Shown in pieces: positions 8,350 through 17,134 of a stretch of DNA of 64,000 bases. The number at the start of each line of letters is the position of its first letter. Positions within the stretch are counted from its first letter, which is position 1. Origin of the DNA: Variovorax paradoxus (GTDB lineage: Bacteria > Pseudomonadota > Gammaproteobacteria > Burkholderiales > Burkholderiaceae_C); the NCBI RefSeq assembly GCF_018614875.1, contig NZ_JAGGNW010000009.1, forward strand, positions 434,001 to 498,000, given 5' to 3'. The notes beneath the pieces were generated by a model that had not been told where the DNA came from, searched no databases, and worked only from the letters and a program-made list of their open reading frames with translations. A program made the position numbers and the translations under genes.

Positions 8350-9876
8350 ATGAAGCCGATCTGGATAGTTGATGACGACCAATCGATCCGCTTCGTGCTG
8401 GAGAAGGCCCTTTTGCGCGAAGACCTGCCCACGCGCAGCTTCACCAACACGCGCGAGGTGCTGGCCGCCCTCGAACTCGCCGCCGACGACGAACAGCAGG
8501 GCCCCCAGGTCCTGGTGAGCGACATCCGCATGCCCGGCGGCTCCGGGCTCGACCTGCTCGACAAGATCAAGGCCAAGCACCCCGGCCTGCCCGTCATCAT
8601 CATGACGGCGTTTTCCGACCTCGACAGCGCCGTCTCGGCGTTCCAGGGCGGCGCCTTCGAATACCTGCCCAAGCCCTTCGACCTGCCGCGCGCCGTCGAA
8701 CTGATTCGCCGCGCCGTCGACGAAAGCCAGCGCGAGGAAGTGGCGGAAGAGCGCATGGTCGCCGCGCCCGAAATGCTGGGCCAGGCGCCTGCCATGCAGG
8801 ACGTGTTCCGCGCCATCGGACGGCTCTCGCAAAGCAACGTCACCGTGCTCATCACGGGCGAGTCGGGCTCGGGCAAGGAACTGGTGGCGCGCGCGCTGCA
8901 CAAGCATTCGCCGCGTGCCAACGGCCCCTTCGTGGCCATCAACACCGCAGCCATCCCCAAGGACCTGCTCGAGAGCGAATTGTTCGGCCACGAGCGCGGC
9001 GCCTTCACCGGCGCGCAGACCATGCGCCGCGGCCGCTTCGAACAGGCCGAGGGCGGCACGCTCTTTCTCGACGAAATCGGCGACATGCCGTTCGATCTGC
9101 AGACGCGCCTCTTGCGCGTGCTGAGCGACGGGCATTTCTATCGCGTCGGTGGGCACAACTCGGTCAAGGCCAACGTGCGTGTGATCGCGGCCACGCACCA
9201 GGATCTCGAACAGCGCGTCAAGCTCGGCGGCTTCCGCGAAGACCTGTTCCACCGCCTCAACGTGATTCGCCTGCGCCTGCCGGCGCTGCGCGAGCGCGGC
9301 GAAGACGTGCCCGCGCTCACGCGCCACTTCCTGCAGGTGAGCGCGCGACAGCTCGGCGTCGAACCCAAGCGCATTTCCGATGCGGCCCTGGCCAAGCTTG
9401 CCGCGTTCAGTTTTCCGGGCAATGTGCGCCAGCTCGAAAACATCTGCCATTGGCTGACCGTGATGGCGCCGGCCCAGCTCATCGAGGCCAAGGACCTGCC
9501 GCCCGAGGTCATGGCCGCGGCCGCCGGCGCGGAAGCCCAAGCCGCGGAAACGGCCGCCGCCACGGCGCCTGCGCAAGCTGCGCCGCAGCTGTCGCCGAGC
9601 CTCGAGCGCGAAGCGGCGCCGGCGGGCGCCGCACCGGAAGCCGCCGCAGGCCTGGTGGGCGCAAGCAGCTGGGAGAGCGGCCTCGAGATCGAAGCCCAGG
9701 CGCTGCTCGCAGCCGGGCGCACCGACGTCTGGGACGCGCTGTCGCGCCGTTTCGAATCGCGGCTGATCCTCACCGCGCTGGCCAACACCCGTGGCCGCCG
9801 GATCGAAGCCGCTCAGAAGCTGGGCATCGGCCGCAACACCATCACCAGAAAAATCCAGGAACTGGGCATCGAGTAG
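8350..9876 (+). CDS. glnG: Nitrogen regulation response regulator NtrC, sigma-54 activator
   Basis: The 508-residue product has three classical parts: a receiver domain (WIVDDDQSIR at the start, phosphoacceptor in VSDIRMPGG near residue 57, conserved Lys in YLPKPFD), an AAA+ domain (Walker A GESGSGKE near 173, sigma-54 contact loop GAFTGA near 218), and a Fis-type helix-turn-helix at the C-terminus (AAQKLGIGRNTITRKIQEL). An Ala/Pro-rich insert of about 75 residues separates the AAA+ and DNA-binding parts. AGGAG precedes ATG 8350. Phosphorylated NtrC would activate the glnA promoter at 5046. Confidence 0.97.
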   Translation: MKPIWIVDDDQSIRFVLEKALLREDLPTRSFTNTREVLAALELAADDEQQGPQVLVSDIRMPGGSGLDLLDKIKAKHPGLPVIIMTAFSDLDSAVSAFQGGAFEYLPKPFDLPRAVELIRRAVDESQREEVAEERMVAAPEMLGQAPAMQDVFRAIGRLSQSNVTVLITGESGSGKELVARALHKHSPRANGPFVAINTAAIPKDLLESELFGHERGAFTGAQTMRRGRFEQAEGGTLFLDEIGDMPFDLQTRLLRVLSDGHFYRVGGHNSVKANVRVIAATHQDLEQRVKLGGFREDLFHRLNVIRLRLPALRERGEDVPALTRHFLQVSARQLGVEPKRISDAALAKLAAFSFPGNVRQLENICHWLTVMAPAQLIEAKDLPPEVMAAAAGAEAQAAETAAATAPAQAAPQLSPSLEREAAPAGAAPEAAAGLVGASSWESGLEIEAQALLAAGRTDVWDALSRRFESRLILTALANTRGRRIEAAQKLGIGRNTITRKIQELGIE

Positions 9877-9892
9877 GGCGCGCTTCGCGCAG

Positions 9893-10405
9893 CTACCGGC
9901 TGCGCTGCCCCAGCGTCAGCGAATCGAGCTGGAAGTTTTCGCTCTTGTCCCAGAGCCACGTGTCGACGTACGTGTGGCCGCCGAGACGCCCCGGGCTGGG
10001 CAGGGGCGAAGCCGCCTTGATGAGTTCCGCGATCTTTCCCGGCACCTCGGGTGCATGGCTCGGCACGCGGCTGAACGTGACGTTCCTGACGTTGCCATCG
10101 GCATCAATGTCGGTCTCGACCACCACCACCGCATAGACCAGCGGGGGAATCTTTCCCTTGTAGATGCGCTGCGGATAGGCCTTGTAGATCTGGCGCGCCC
10201 CCGTCTTCCGATAGGCCCGCACGGCAGGCGTCTGCGGGGTGATCAGCCGCACGGTCGGCACGTCGCCCCTCGGGCCTGGCACTTCGTCTGTGGCGGCGAT
10301 GGGCGGCTTGCCCTCGCCAGCCTTGTCCGCGGGCTTGAATGCCGAACAGGCGACGAGCGTCAGCGCCGCCGCGATGATGGTGAGGGTGCGGAGGGTCATG
10401 GTCAT
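9893..10405 (-). CDS. Lipoprotein with TonB-like C-terminal domain
   Basis: The 170-residue product has a short signal peptide ending in a lipobox (TLVACS, Cys near residue 20), so it should be a lipid-anchored periplasmic protein. The C-terminal half (about 85-160) resembles the energy-transducer TonB fold: YAVVVVETDIDADGNVRNVTF and a hydrophobic AELIKAASPLP segment. There is no N-terminal membrane anchor of the TonB type and no long Pro-rich spacer, so it is unlikely to be a genuine TonB. Its ATG (10405-10403) overlaps the xthA stop (TGATG), so it is translationally coupled to xthA. It is convergent with ntrC; a short GGCGCGCTTCGCGC hairpin lies between them. Confidence 0.7.
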   Translation of the reverse strand: MTMTLRTLTIIAAALTLVACSAFKPADKAGEGKPPIAATDEVPGPRGDVPTVRLITPQTPAVRAYRKTGARQIYKAYPQRIYKGKIPPLVYAVVVVETDIDADGNVRNVTFSRVPSHAPEVPGKIAELIKAASPLPSPGRLGGHTYVDTWLWDKSENFQLDSLTLGQRSR

Positions 10406-11190
10406 CAGATGTTCTGTTCGAGGTCGAGCACCACGGGGGCATGGTCGCTCGGCTTTTCCCACTTGCGCGGCACGCGGTCGATGATGCAGCCCTTTGCGCG
10501 CGGCACCAGCGGCTCGCTCACCAGGATGTGGTCGATGCGCAGGCCGCGGTTCTTCTGGTAGCCCAGCATCCGGTAGTCCCACCACGAATAGCTTTTCTCC
10601 GGCTGCTCGAAGAGGCGGAAGCTGTCCACCAGGCCAAGCTGGAGCAGCGCCTTGAAATGATCGCGCTCTTCGGTCGTGTGATGGATGGTTTCCGCCAGGC
10701 CCACCGGGTCGAAGCTGTCGCGGTCTTCCGGCGCGATGTTGAAGTCGCCGAGAAGCACCAGGTTCGGATGGGCTGCCATTTCTGCACCCAGCCATTCGCG
10801 CAGGGCGCGCAGCCAGCCCAGCTTGTATTCGAACTTGTCGGAGCCCGGCGCCTGGCCGTTGACGAAGTAGCCGTTCACGACCCGCAGCGGACCTGCCGGC
10901 GTCTCGATCGTGGCCGCAATCACGCGGGACTGGTCGTCGGTGAAGCCGCCGATGTTCCTTGCCACGTCGCGCATCGGCGCCAGGCTCAGTATGGCGACGC
11001 CGTTGTAGGTCTTCTGGCCGAACACGGCGGCCTCGTAGCCGGCCGACTTGAGCACATCGAGCGGAAACTTGTCGTCACTCATCTTGAGTTCCTGCAGGCA
11101 CAGCACATCGACGGGATTGGCGATCAGCCAGTCGAGCACATGCTGCAGGCGGGCAGTGAGGGAGTTGACGTTCCAGGTGGCGATTCTCAT
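10405..11190 (-). CDS. xthA: Exodeoxyribonuclease III
   Basis: The 261-residue product is an AP endonuclease/3'-5' exonuclease of the Xth family, acting in base excision repair. Motifs in order are RIATWNVNSL at the N-terminus, LCLQELKMSDDKFP with the metal-binding Glu near residue 35, VNGYFVNG near 105, GDFNIAPEDRD near 150, and the C-terminal SDHAPVVLDLE with the catalytic His. Length and motif order match the family. It is followed by the coupled lipoprotein gene. A stretch of about 180 bases without genes separates it from the RpiR regulator. Confidence 0.95.
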   Translation of the reverse strand: MRIATWNVNSLTARLQHVLDWLIANPVDVLCLQELKMSDDKFPLDVLKSAGYEAAVFGQKTYNGVAILSLAPMRDVARNIGGFTDDQSRVIAATIETPAGPLRVVNGYFVNGQAPGSDKFEYKLGWLRALREWLGAEMAAHPNLVLLGDFNIAPEDRDSFDPVGLAETIHHTTEERDHFKALLQLGLVDSFRLFEQPEKSYSWWDYRMLGYQKNRGLRIDHILVSEPLVPRAKGCIIDRVPRKWEKPSDHAPVVLDLEQNI

Positions 11191-11370
11191 GAAGATGCTG
11201 AGTTGTTGATTTAACGGGCATTCGATGGAAGAGCGGCGGATCTTGCATTCTGTCCCCTGCGCAGCCGGTTCGACGTCCGCTGATCCATCGCTGCCATCGG
11301 TTGCTTTCCCCAGCTTAGCAAAAGCACCGGAACAATCCTGTTACGTCTGGATAGCGGGCGGCGCGAGCAC

Positions 11371-12237
11371 CTAGCTTCCGCGCGCCGCAGGCGGCGCCAA
11401 GTACGCGCCCGACTCGAACAGCTGCGCCTCGGCCTGGTCGATGCGCCGGATCACCGGCTTGCCTGCGCGGCTTGCGAGCAGTTCGACCAGGGCTTCGGTC
11501 ACGGCCACGCCGGCCGCCACTGACGGGAAGAACGAGGGGCTGTTGATCGTGAAGAGCAGCGTTTCATCCGCCAGCAGCGACAGCGGCGAAGCCACGCTGT
11601 CGGTGATGGCCACGATGCGGCAGCCCGCAGCCTTAGCCGCCTCTGCCACCTGCAGCGCCTCGCGCGAGTAGGGCATGAAGCTGGCCACGACCAGCGCGTC
11701 GCCCTTGGCAAAGGCGCGCTGCTGCATTTCGAGCGAGCCGCCCTGGCCGTCGACCAGATGCACGCTGGCGCGGAAGAGCCGGTACACGTAGACGAATGAG
11801 AACGCGATCGGAAAGCAGGCCCTGAAACCCGCCGCATGCACGGCCGGCGCCTTCTCGATCAGCGCGCAGGCCTTGTGCAGCGCCTGCTCGCTCTGCTGGT
11901 GCGTGGCCTCGAGGTTGCGGCGCTGCACCTCGAACATCTCGCCCGTCAGGCTCCTGTCCTGCGCGCGGCCGATGAGCTGCTTGGCACGCCCGCCGTAGGT
12001 CTCGCTGCCAAGGCCCATGTCGCCGGCAAAGGCTTCCTTCAGCTGCGGCCAGCCTGCATAGCCGAGGTGCTGCGCGAAGCGCACCAGCGTGGCGGGCGTG
12101 CTCTGTGCGCGCGTGCCCACGTTGCGCATCGACGCGGTCACCACTTCGTTGGGGTGGTCGAGCACATAGCGCGCCACCTGCTGCAGGGCGGGGCTCAGGT
12201 CGTTGAAACGCTGGCGGATCTGGTCTCTGGCGCCCAT
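11371..12237 (-). CDS. MurR/RpiR family transcriptional regulator (HTH + SIS)
   Basis: The 288-residue product starts at ATG 12237 with AAGGAAAAGAGA upstream. It has the N-terminal HTH_6 domain (residues 1-80, with TPATLVRFAQHLGYAGWPQLKEA as recognition region, quoted in parts TPATLVRFAQ and GWPQLKEAF) and a SIS sugar-phosphate-binding domain (about 125-255, with ALVVASFMPYSREALQVA and CRIVAITDS). RpiR proteins sense phosphorylated sugars or amino-sugar/amino-acid metabolites. It is divergent from the aminotransferase operon, with three operator-like dyads in between, so it likely controls that operon and itself. Confidence 0.88.
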   Translation of the reverse strand: MGARDQIRQRFNDLSPALQQVARYVLDHPNEVVTASMRNVGTRAQSTPATLVRFAQHLGYAGWPQLKEAFAGDMGLGSETYGGRAKQLIGRAQDRSLTGEMFEVQRRNLEATHQQSEQALHKACALIEKAPAVHAAGFRACFPIAFSFVYVYRLFRASVHLVDGQGGSLEMQQRAFAKGDALVVASFMPYSREALQVAEAAKAAGCRIVAITDSVASPLSLLADETLLFTINSPSFFPSVAAGVAVTEALVELLASRAGKPVIRRIDQAEAQLFESGAYLAPPAARGS

Positions 12238-12264
12238 GGCGGTATCTCTTTTCCTTCTGCTGTT

Positions 12265-12348
12265 GGAACGAATGTACCGGACATGGAATGATGAAACAGT
12301 TGACGGAACAAATGTTCCAAACAATAATCCGATGGAAACGTTGGTTCC
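12265..12348. promoter_or_regulatory. Three operator-like dyads between RpiR regulator and aminotransferase
   Basis: Three related inverted repeats lie in the divergent intergenic region: GGAACGAATGTACC (12265-12278), GGAACAAATGTTCC (12305-12318, perfect half-sites GGAACA and TGTTCC two bases apart) and GGAAACGTTGGTTCC (12334-12348). The second and third are both followed by AAAC. The repeated dyads between a regulator and its divergent operon are best read as binding sites for the RpiR protein. Confidence 0.65.
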
Positions 12349-12352
12349 AAAC

Positions 12353-13708
12353 ATGTCTCCTTCGCCGCTCGCCATGACGCACGTCTTCCACCGCCACCTT
12401 CGCCACACCCCGCCCGTTGCCGCCGGCTCCAGCGGCATGTTCATCCGCGACGCCGAAGGGCGCGAATACCTCGATGCCTCGGGCGGCGCGGCCGTGTCTT
12501 CGCTCGGCCACGCGCACCCCGAGGTGCTGGCCGCCATGCACGCGCAGCTCGACCAGCTGGCGTATGCGCACACCAGTTTCTTCACCAGCGAAGTGGCCGA
12601 GCAGCTGGCCGACGAACTGATTGCTTCCGCCCCCGAGGGCATGAGCCGCGTGTACCTGGTGAGCGGTGGCTCCGAGGCCGTGGAGGCCGCGCTCAAGATG
12701 GCGCGCCAGTATTTCGTCGAGACCGGCCAGCCGCAGCGCACGCATTTCATCGCGCGCCGCCAGAGCTACCACGGCAACACGCTGGGCGCGCTGGCCGTGG
12801 GCGGCAACGCGTGGCGGCGCGAGCCGTTCGCGCCCATCCTGGTGCCGGCCACCCATGTGGCGCCGTGTTACCCGTACCGCGAGCAGCGTGCCGATGAAAG
12901 CGCCGAGCAGTACGGCCTGCGGCTTGCGGCGGAGCTCGAAGCGGCCATCGTCGCGCAGGGTGCCGACCGTGTGATCGCCTTCGTGGCGGAAACGGTGGGC
13001 GGCGCCACGGCGGGCGTGCTCACGCCCGTGCCGGGCTACTTCAAGGCGGTGCGCGCGGTGTGCGACAAATACGGCGTGCTGCTGATCCTCGACGAGGTGA
13101 TGTGCGGCATGGGCCGCACCGGCACGCTGCACGCCTGCGAGCAGGAGGGCGTGGTGCCCGACCTGATCACCATCGCCAAGGGCCTGGGCGGCGGCTACCA
13201 GCCGATCGGCGCGGTGCTGGCGCAGCGCAGGATCGTCGAGGCGATGTCGAAGGGCAGCGGCTTCTTCCAGCATGGCCACACCTACCTCGGCCATCCGATG
13301 GCCTGCGCGGCGGCGCTCGCGGTACAGCAGGTGATCCGGCGCGACGGCCTGGTCGCCAAGGTGCGCGAAGACGGGGCCGTCTTTGGCGCGATGCTGGCCG
13401 AGGCGCTCGGCAGCCATGCGCATGTGGGCGACATCCGCGGCCGCGGCTTCTTCTGGGGCATTGAGCTGGTGGCCGATCGTGCGAGCAAGGCACCGTTCGA
13501 TCCGGCGCTGAAGGTGCATGCGCTGGTCAAGAAGGACGCCATGGCGCGCGGCCTGCTGTGCTACCCCTTCGGCGGCACGGTCGATGGCCGGCAGGGCGAC
13601 CACGTGCTGCTCGCACCGCCCTTCATTGCCACGCGGCAGGAGCTGCAGGACATCGTTGCCCGCCTCGCGGCTTCCATCGACGCGGTGACGCGCGCCGCCG
13701 CGCGCTGA
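12353..13708 (+). CDS. Class III aminotransferase (PLP-dependent)
   Basis: The product has about 451 residues from ATG 12353; ATG 12374 is also possible, and the operator dyads upstream argue against the longer open frame. It shows class III (subgroup II) aminotransferase features: LVSGGSEAVEAALKMAR (PLP phosphate contact), RRQSYHGNTLGAL, ILDEVMCGMGRTGT with the PLP-ring Asp, and ITIAKGLGGGYQPIGA containing the Schiff-base Lys. It probably moves amino groups from an omega-amino acid, diamine or similar compound to an alpha-keto acid. With the downstream binding protein and racemase it forms a likely amino-acid catabolic operon under RpiR control. Confidence 0.9.
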   Translation: MSPSPLAMTHVFHRHLRHTPPVAAGSSGMFIRDAEGREYLDASGGAAVSSLGHAHPEVLAAMHAQLDQLAYAHTSFFTSEVAEQLADELIASAPEGMSRVYLVSGGSEAVEAALKMARQYFVETGQPQRTHFIARRQSYHGNTLGALAVGGNAWRREPFAPILVPATHVAPCYPYREQRADESAEQYGLRLAAELEAAIVAQGADRVIAFVAETVGGATAGVLTPVPGYFKAVRAVCDKYGVLLILDEVMCGMGRTGTLHACEQEGVVPDLITIAKGLGGGYQPIGAVLAQRRIVEAMSKGSGFFQHGHTYLGHPMACAAALAVQQVIRRDGLVAKVREDGAVFGAMLAEALGSHAHVGDIRGRGFFWGIELVADRASKAPFDPALKVHALVKKDAMARGLLCYPFGGTVDGRQGDHVLLAPPFIATRQELQDIVARLAASIDAVTRAAAR

Positions 13709-13761
13709 CCGATCTTCTTTTCACCCCTGTTTTCTCAACCGCCGTTCCGAGGAGCGCTTCC

Positions 13762-14679
13762 ATGCCCAAGCTTCGTCTGCCGATCCCTTTCGGTGCTGCC
13801 GCTCTCGCGGTGGCCTTCGCCGTCCTGTTGCCGCACGCGGCCGCGCAGGCCCAGGACAACAACGACACGCTCGCCAAGATCAAGGCGAGCGGCGCTATCA
13901 CCTTCGGCTACCGCGAGTCGTCGTTCGGCTTCTCGTACCTCGATGGCAACCTGAAGCCGGTGGGCTACAGCATCGAGATCTGCAACCGCATCGTCGAAGC
14001 GGTGAAGACCGAGCTCAAGCTGCCGGCGGTCGAGATCAAGTACCAGGCCGTGACTTCGGCCAACCGCATTCCGTTGGTGCAGAACGGCACGGTGGACATC
14101 GAGTGCGGCTCCACCACCAACCTGGTCGAGCGCCAGAAGCAGGTGGCGTTCTCGCCCGACATCTTCCGCTACAACGTGCGCATGCTGGTGAAGGCCGATT
14201 CGGGCATCAGGAGCATTGCCGACCTGCAGGGAAAGACGGTAGTCACCACCACGGGCACCACCTCGTTCCGCCTGCTGCGCGAGGCCGACAAGGGCAGGAA
14301 CCTCGAGGTGAACAACCTGGGAGGCAAGGACCACAGCGACTCCTTCCTGCTGGTGGAAAGCGGCCGCGCGCAGGCCTTTGTGCTCGACGACATCCTGCTG
14401 GCGGGACAGATCGCGAATGCGCGCAATCCGAAGGACTTCATCATCACCGGCGAGAGCCTGCGCACCGAGAACCAGTCGCTCATGTTCCGCAAGGACGATC
14501 CGGCCTTCAAGGCGCTGGTGGACCGCGTGGTGTCGGGCATGATGAAGTCGGGCGAGATGGAGAAGCTCTACAGCAAGTGGTTCATGTCGCCGATTCCGCC
14601 CAAGGGCATCAACATCAACTATCCGCTCAACGCCGAGACGAAGGAGGCTTTTGCCAACCCGTCGTCGAAGGGCATCTGA
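13762..14679 (+). CDS. Amino-acid ABC transporter substrate-binding protein (GltI-like)
   Basis: The 305-residue product starts at ATG 13762 after a GAGGAG site and has a signal peptide cleaved near AAAQAQ. It belongs to the family 3 solute-binding proteins: ITFGYRESSFGFSYLD, VGYSIEICNRIVEAV, DIECGSTTN and KTVVTTTGTTSFRLLR are typical of the glutamate/aspartate receptor GltI. It would deliver an acidic amino acid or relative to an ABC permease, but no permease or ATPase gene is adjacent, so it must share one encoded elsewhere. Gaps of 53 bases to the aminotransferase and 13 to the racemase suggest an operon. Confidence 0.9.
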   Translation: MPKLRLPIPFGAAALAVAFAVLLPHAAAQAQDNNDTLAKIKASGAITFGYRESSFGFSYLDGNLKPVGYSIEICNRIVEAVKTELKLPAVEIKYQAVTSANRIPLVQNGTVDIECGSTTNLVERQKQVAFSPDIFRYNVRMLVKADSGIRSIADLQGKTVVTTTGTTSFRLLREADKGRNLEVNNLGGKDHSDSFLLVESGRAQAFVLDDILLAGQIANARNPKDFIITGESLRTENQSLMFRKDDPAFKALVDRVVSGMMKSGEMEKLYSKWFMSPIPPKGININYPLNAETKEAFANPSSKGI

Positions 14680-14692
14680 CCATCGTTCCCGC

Positions 14693-15349
14693 ATGACCCG
14701 CATCGCACTGATCCACGCGCTCTCGCATTCGGTCGCGCCCGTCAACGCCGCCTTCGAGCGCGACTGGCCCGAGGCCGTGCGCATGAACCTGCTGGACGAC
14801 AGCCTCTCGGCCGACCTGGCGCGCGGCGGGCGCGGCCTCGATGCCGCCATGCACGAGCGCTTTCAGCGGCTCGCGCAATACGCGGTCGACACCGGTGCGA
14901 AGGGCATCCTCTTCACCTGCTCGGCCTTCGGGCCATGCATCGAGGCGGTGGCGCGGCGGCATGCGGGCATGCCGGTGTTCAAGCCCAACGAGGCCATGGT
15001 CGCCGAGGCCGCGCAAGGACAGCAGGGCCGGCTCGGGCTCATCGCCACCTTTGCGGCCACGCTGGTGTCGATGCCGCCCGAGTTTCCGCCCGGCATTGCG
15101 CTCGAACCCGTGCTGGCCGAAGGCGCGCTCGATGCGCTGAACGCCGGCGACACACAGCGGCACGATGCGTTGATCGCCGCGCAGGCCGTGGCGCTGCGCG
15201 AGCGCGGCTGCACGCGCATTGCGCTCGCGCAGTTCAGCATGGCGCGCGCGCGTGCCGCCTGCGAAGAAGCCAGCGGCCTGCCCGTGCTCACCACGGTCGA
15301 CAGTGCGGTGCGGGCCCTGCGGCTGCGCACGGATCGCGGTCCTGGATAA
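14693..15349 (+). CDS. Aspartate/glutamate racemase family protein
   Basis: The 218-residue product starts at ATG 14693, just after the binding-protein gene. It has the Asp/Glu/hydantoin racemase pattern: RIALIHALSHSVAPVN at the start, the catalytic Cys region ILFTCSAFGPCIEAV near residue 75, KPNEAMV near 100 and RLGLIATFAATL near 115. The second half has ALAQFSMARA where two-cysteine racemases carry the second catalytic Cys, so this may be a one-cysteine variant (isomerase, decarboxylase-like or altered specificity). Context suggests it processes a ligand taken up by the upstream receptor. Confidence 0.75.
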   Translation: MTRIALIHALSHSVAPVNAAFERDWPEAVRMNLLDDSLSADLARGGRGLDAAMHERFQRLAQYAVDTGAKGILFTCSAFGPCIEAVARRHAGMPVFKPNEAMVAEAAQGQQGRLGLIATFAATLVSMPPEFPPGIALEPVLAEGALDALNAGDTQRHDALIAAQAVALRERGCTRIALAQFSMARARAACEEASGLPVLTTVDSAVRALRLRTDRGPG

Positions 15350-15429
15350 AGCCCGCGAATGCCAGGGGCCAGCTGAACCTGGCCTGACTCGATGCCTCGC
15401 CATAATTGGTGCTCTTTAAAGGAGTAAGC

Positions 15430-16254
15430 GTGGACATCGTTTTGCTGGTGAAGGCCGCCGTCATGGGGATCGTCGAGGGGCTGACCGAGTTTCTGCCGAT
15501 CTCGTCGACAGGGCATCTGATTCTTGCGGGCTCGCTGCTCGGTTTCGATGACGACAAGGCCAAGGTGTTCGACATTGCCATCCAGACCGGCGCGATCTTC
15601 GCGGTGATCCTGGTGTACTGGCAGAAGATCCATTCCACCGTGGTGGCGTTGCCGAGGCAGCCCAAGGCAAGGCGTCTCGCGCTCAACGTGGTCATCGGAT
15701 TTCTCCCCGCGGTGGTGCTTGGGCTGTTGTTCGGCAAGATGATCAAGGCGCACCTCTTCACGCCGGTGGTCGTGGCAAGCACCTTCATCATCGGCGGCTT
15801 CATCATCCTGTGGGCCGAGAAGCGGCCGCCCGGTTCGGTGCGCGTCGAGCATGTCGACGACATGACGATGTGGGATGCCCTCAAGGTCGGCCTGGTGCAG
15901 TGCTTCGCGATGATTCCGGGCACCAGCCGCAGTGGCTCGACCATCATCGGCGGCATGCTGCTCGGCCTGTCGCGCCAGGCGGCGACCGATTTCTCGTTCT
16001 TCCTTGCCATCCCGACGCTGATCGGTGCCGGCGCCTACAGCCTCTACAAGGAACGCGCGCTGCTGTCGGTGGCCGACATCCCGCTGTTTTCGGTGGGGCT
16101 GGTGTTTTCGTTCATCAGCGCCTGGCTCTGCGTGCGCTGGCTGCTGAAGTACATCAGCACGCACGACTTCATTCCGTTTGCCTGGTACCGCATCGCCTTC
16201 GGCATCGTGGTGCTGGCCACGGCCTGGACCGGCACGGTGGTCTGGGCGGAGTAA
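15430..16254 (+). CDS. uppP: Undecaprenyl-diphosphate phosphatase (BacA/UppP)
   Basis: The 274-residue product starts at GTG 15430 with a strong AAAGGAGT ribosome site. It is an integral membrane protein that recycles the C55-PP lipid carrier for cell-wall synthesis and gives bacitracin resistance when overproduced. The family's two signatures are visible: [17 protein letters not shown] near residue 13 (catalytic Glu residues) and [11 protein letters not shown] near residue 170. Length matches E. coli UppP. It stands alone, followed by a convergent response-regulator gene. Confidence 0.96.
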   Translation: MDIVLLVKAAVMGIVEGLTEFLPISSTGHLILAGSLLGFDDDKAKVFDIAIQTGAIFAVILVYWQKIHSTVVALPRQPKARRLALNVVIGFLPAVVLGLLFGKMIKAHLFTPVVVASTFIIGGFIILWAEKRPPGSVRVEHVDDMTMWDALKVGLVQCFAMIPGTSRSGSTIIGGMLLGLSRQAATDFSFFLAIPTLIGAGAYSLYKERALLSVADIPLFSVGLVFSFISAWLCVRWLLKYISTHDFIPFAWYRIAFGIVVLATAWTGTVVWAE

Positions 16255-16283
16255 GCGAAAAGTGCGCGGCTGGCGAGAGTTGG

Positions 16284-16952
16284 TCAGCGCAGCAACGCGG
16301 GCCCGCTGGCCATGTGCGCCGTCTCGCTGCCCGAGCCGAGTGCCAGCTTTCTGTAGATGGCCTTGATGCGGCGTTCCACCGCCAGCCGAGGCATGGCAAA
16401 CGCTTCGGCGATGCCGCGGTGGCCGAGCCCCTGCACCACGAGTTCGAGCATCTTGCGTTCCTGCGGCGTCAGCGCCGTATCGGGAGCCGACCCTGAGTCG
16501 GTCGCGTGCCCCGCATGCCACGCGAGGACGCGCCGGGCAATGGCTGGATCGATCGGTGCACCGCCCTGCTCGATGCTGCGCAGGCCGATGCTCAGTTCGA
16601 GGTCGTCGCGTTCCTTCAGCAGATAGGCCACTGCGCCTGCGCGAAGCGCCGAGAAAATGTTCTCCTCGCTGCGGGAGGCGGAAATTGCCACGGCCGGCAC
16701 CTGCGGGTGATGCGCCTGCAGCCACTCGATGAGTTCGACTCCGCTGTCGCCAGGCAAGCCGATGTCCACCAGCACGACGCCGAAGCTCGGCTTCTCGAGC
16801 AGTTGCATGGCCATCTCGCCATCGTCGGTCCAGATGATCTGCGGTTCGTCGCAGCCGAGCGTCGGCAGGATGTAGCGCAAACGTTCCTGCATCGCCGCGT
16901 CGTTTTCGACCACGAGCGCCGGGCTCAGGGAGACGGCTTCCGAAGAGAACAT
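16284..16952 (-). CDS. LuxR-type response regulator with diverged receiver and HTH (paralogue 1)
   Basis: The 222-residue product has an N-terminal receiver domain (VLVDIGLPGDSGVELI with the phosphoacceptor Asp near residue 57, Lys in YLLKERDD near 107) and a C-terminal LuxR-type HTH (about 155-215). It is clearly a paralogue of the regulator at 19526-20233. Two features are degenerate: the acidic pair of the receiver reads VEND instead of VEDD, and the HTH has LAVERRIKAIYRKL where the paralogue has the canonical LTVECHTKNIYRKL, followed by an unusual Gly/Ser tail. It lies 182 bases downstream of the kinase gene on the same strand and may be its partner. Confidence 0.82.
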   Translation of the reverse strand: MFSSEAVSLSPALVVENDAAMQERLRYILPTLGCDEPQIIWTDDGEMAMQLLEKPSFGVVLVDIGLPGDSGVELIEWLQAHHPQVPAVAISASRSEENIFSALRAGAVAYLLKERDDLELSIGLRSIEQGGAPIDPAIARRVLAWHAGHATDSGSAPDTALTPQERKMLELVVQGLGHRGIAEAFAMPRLAVERRIKAIYRKLALGSGSETAHMASGPALLR

Positions 16953-17134
16953 TTGGGCGGCATTCTGGGCTGGGGCCGAAATACTGGGACGTTTCGACTT
17001 ATTTTCCTCGAATGTTGCCGAAACTCACATTCGCGTCCCCTGGGTTGCCCATGTGCCAGGCAGGGCTTTGAGCAACGGCTCGGCCCACGCGGCGCAACTT
17101 GCTCCGGCGAACTCCGCGACCAGGGCGCAGGTGC

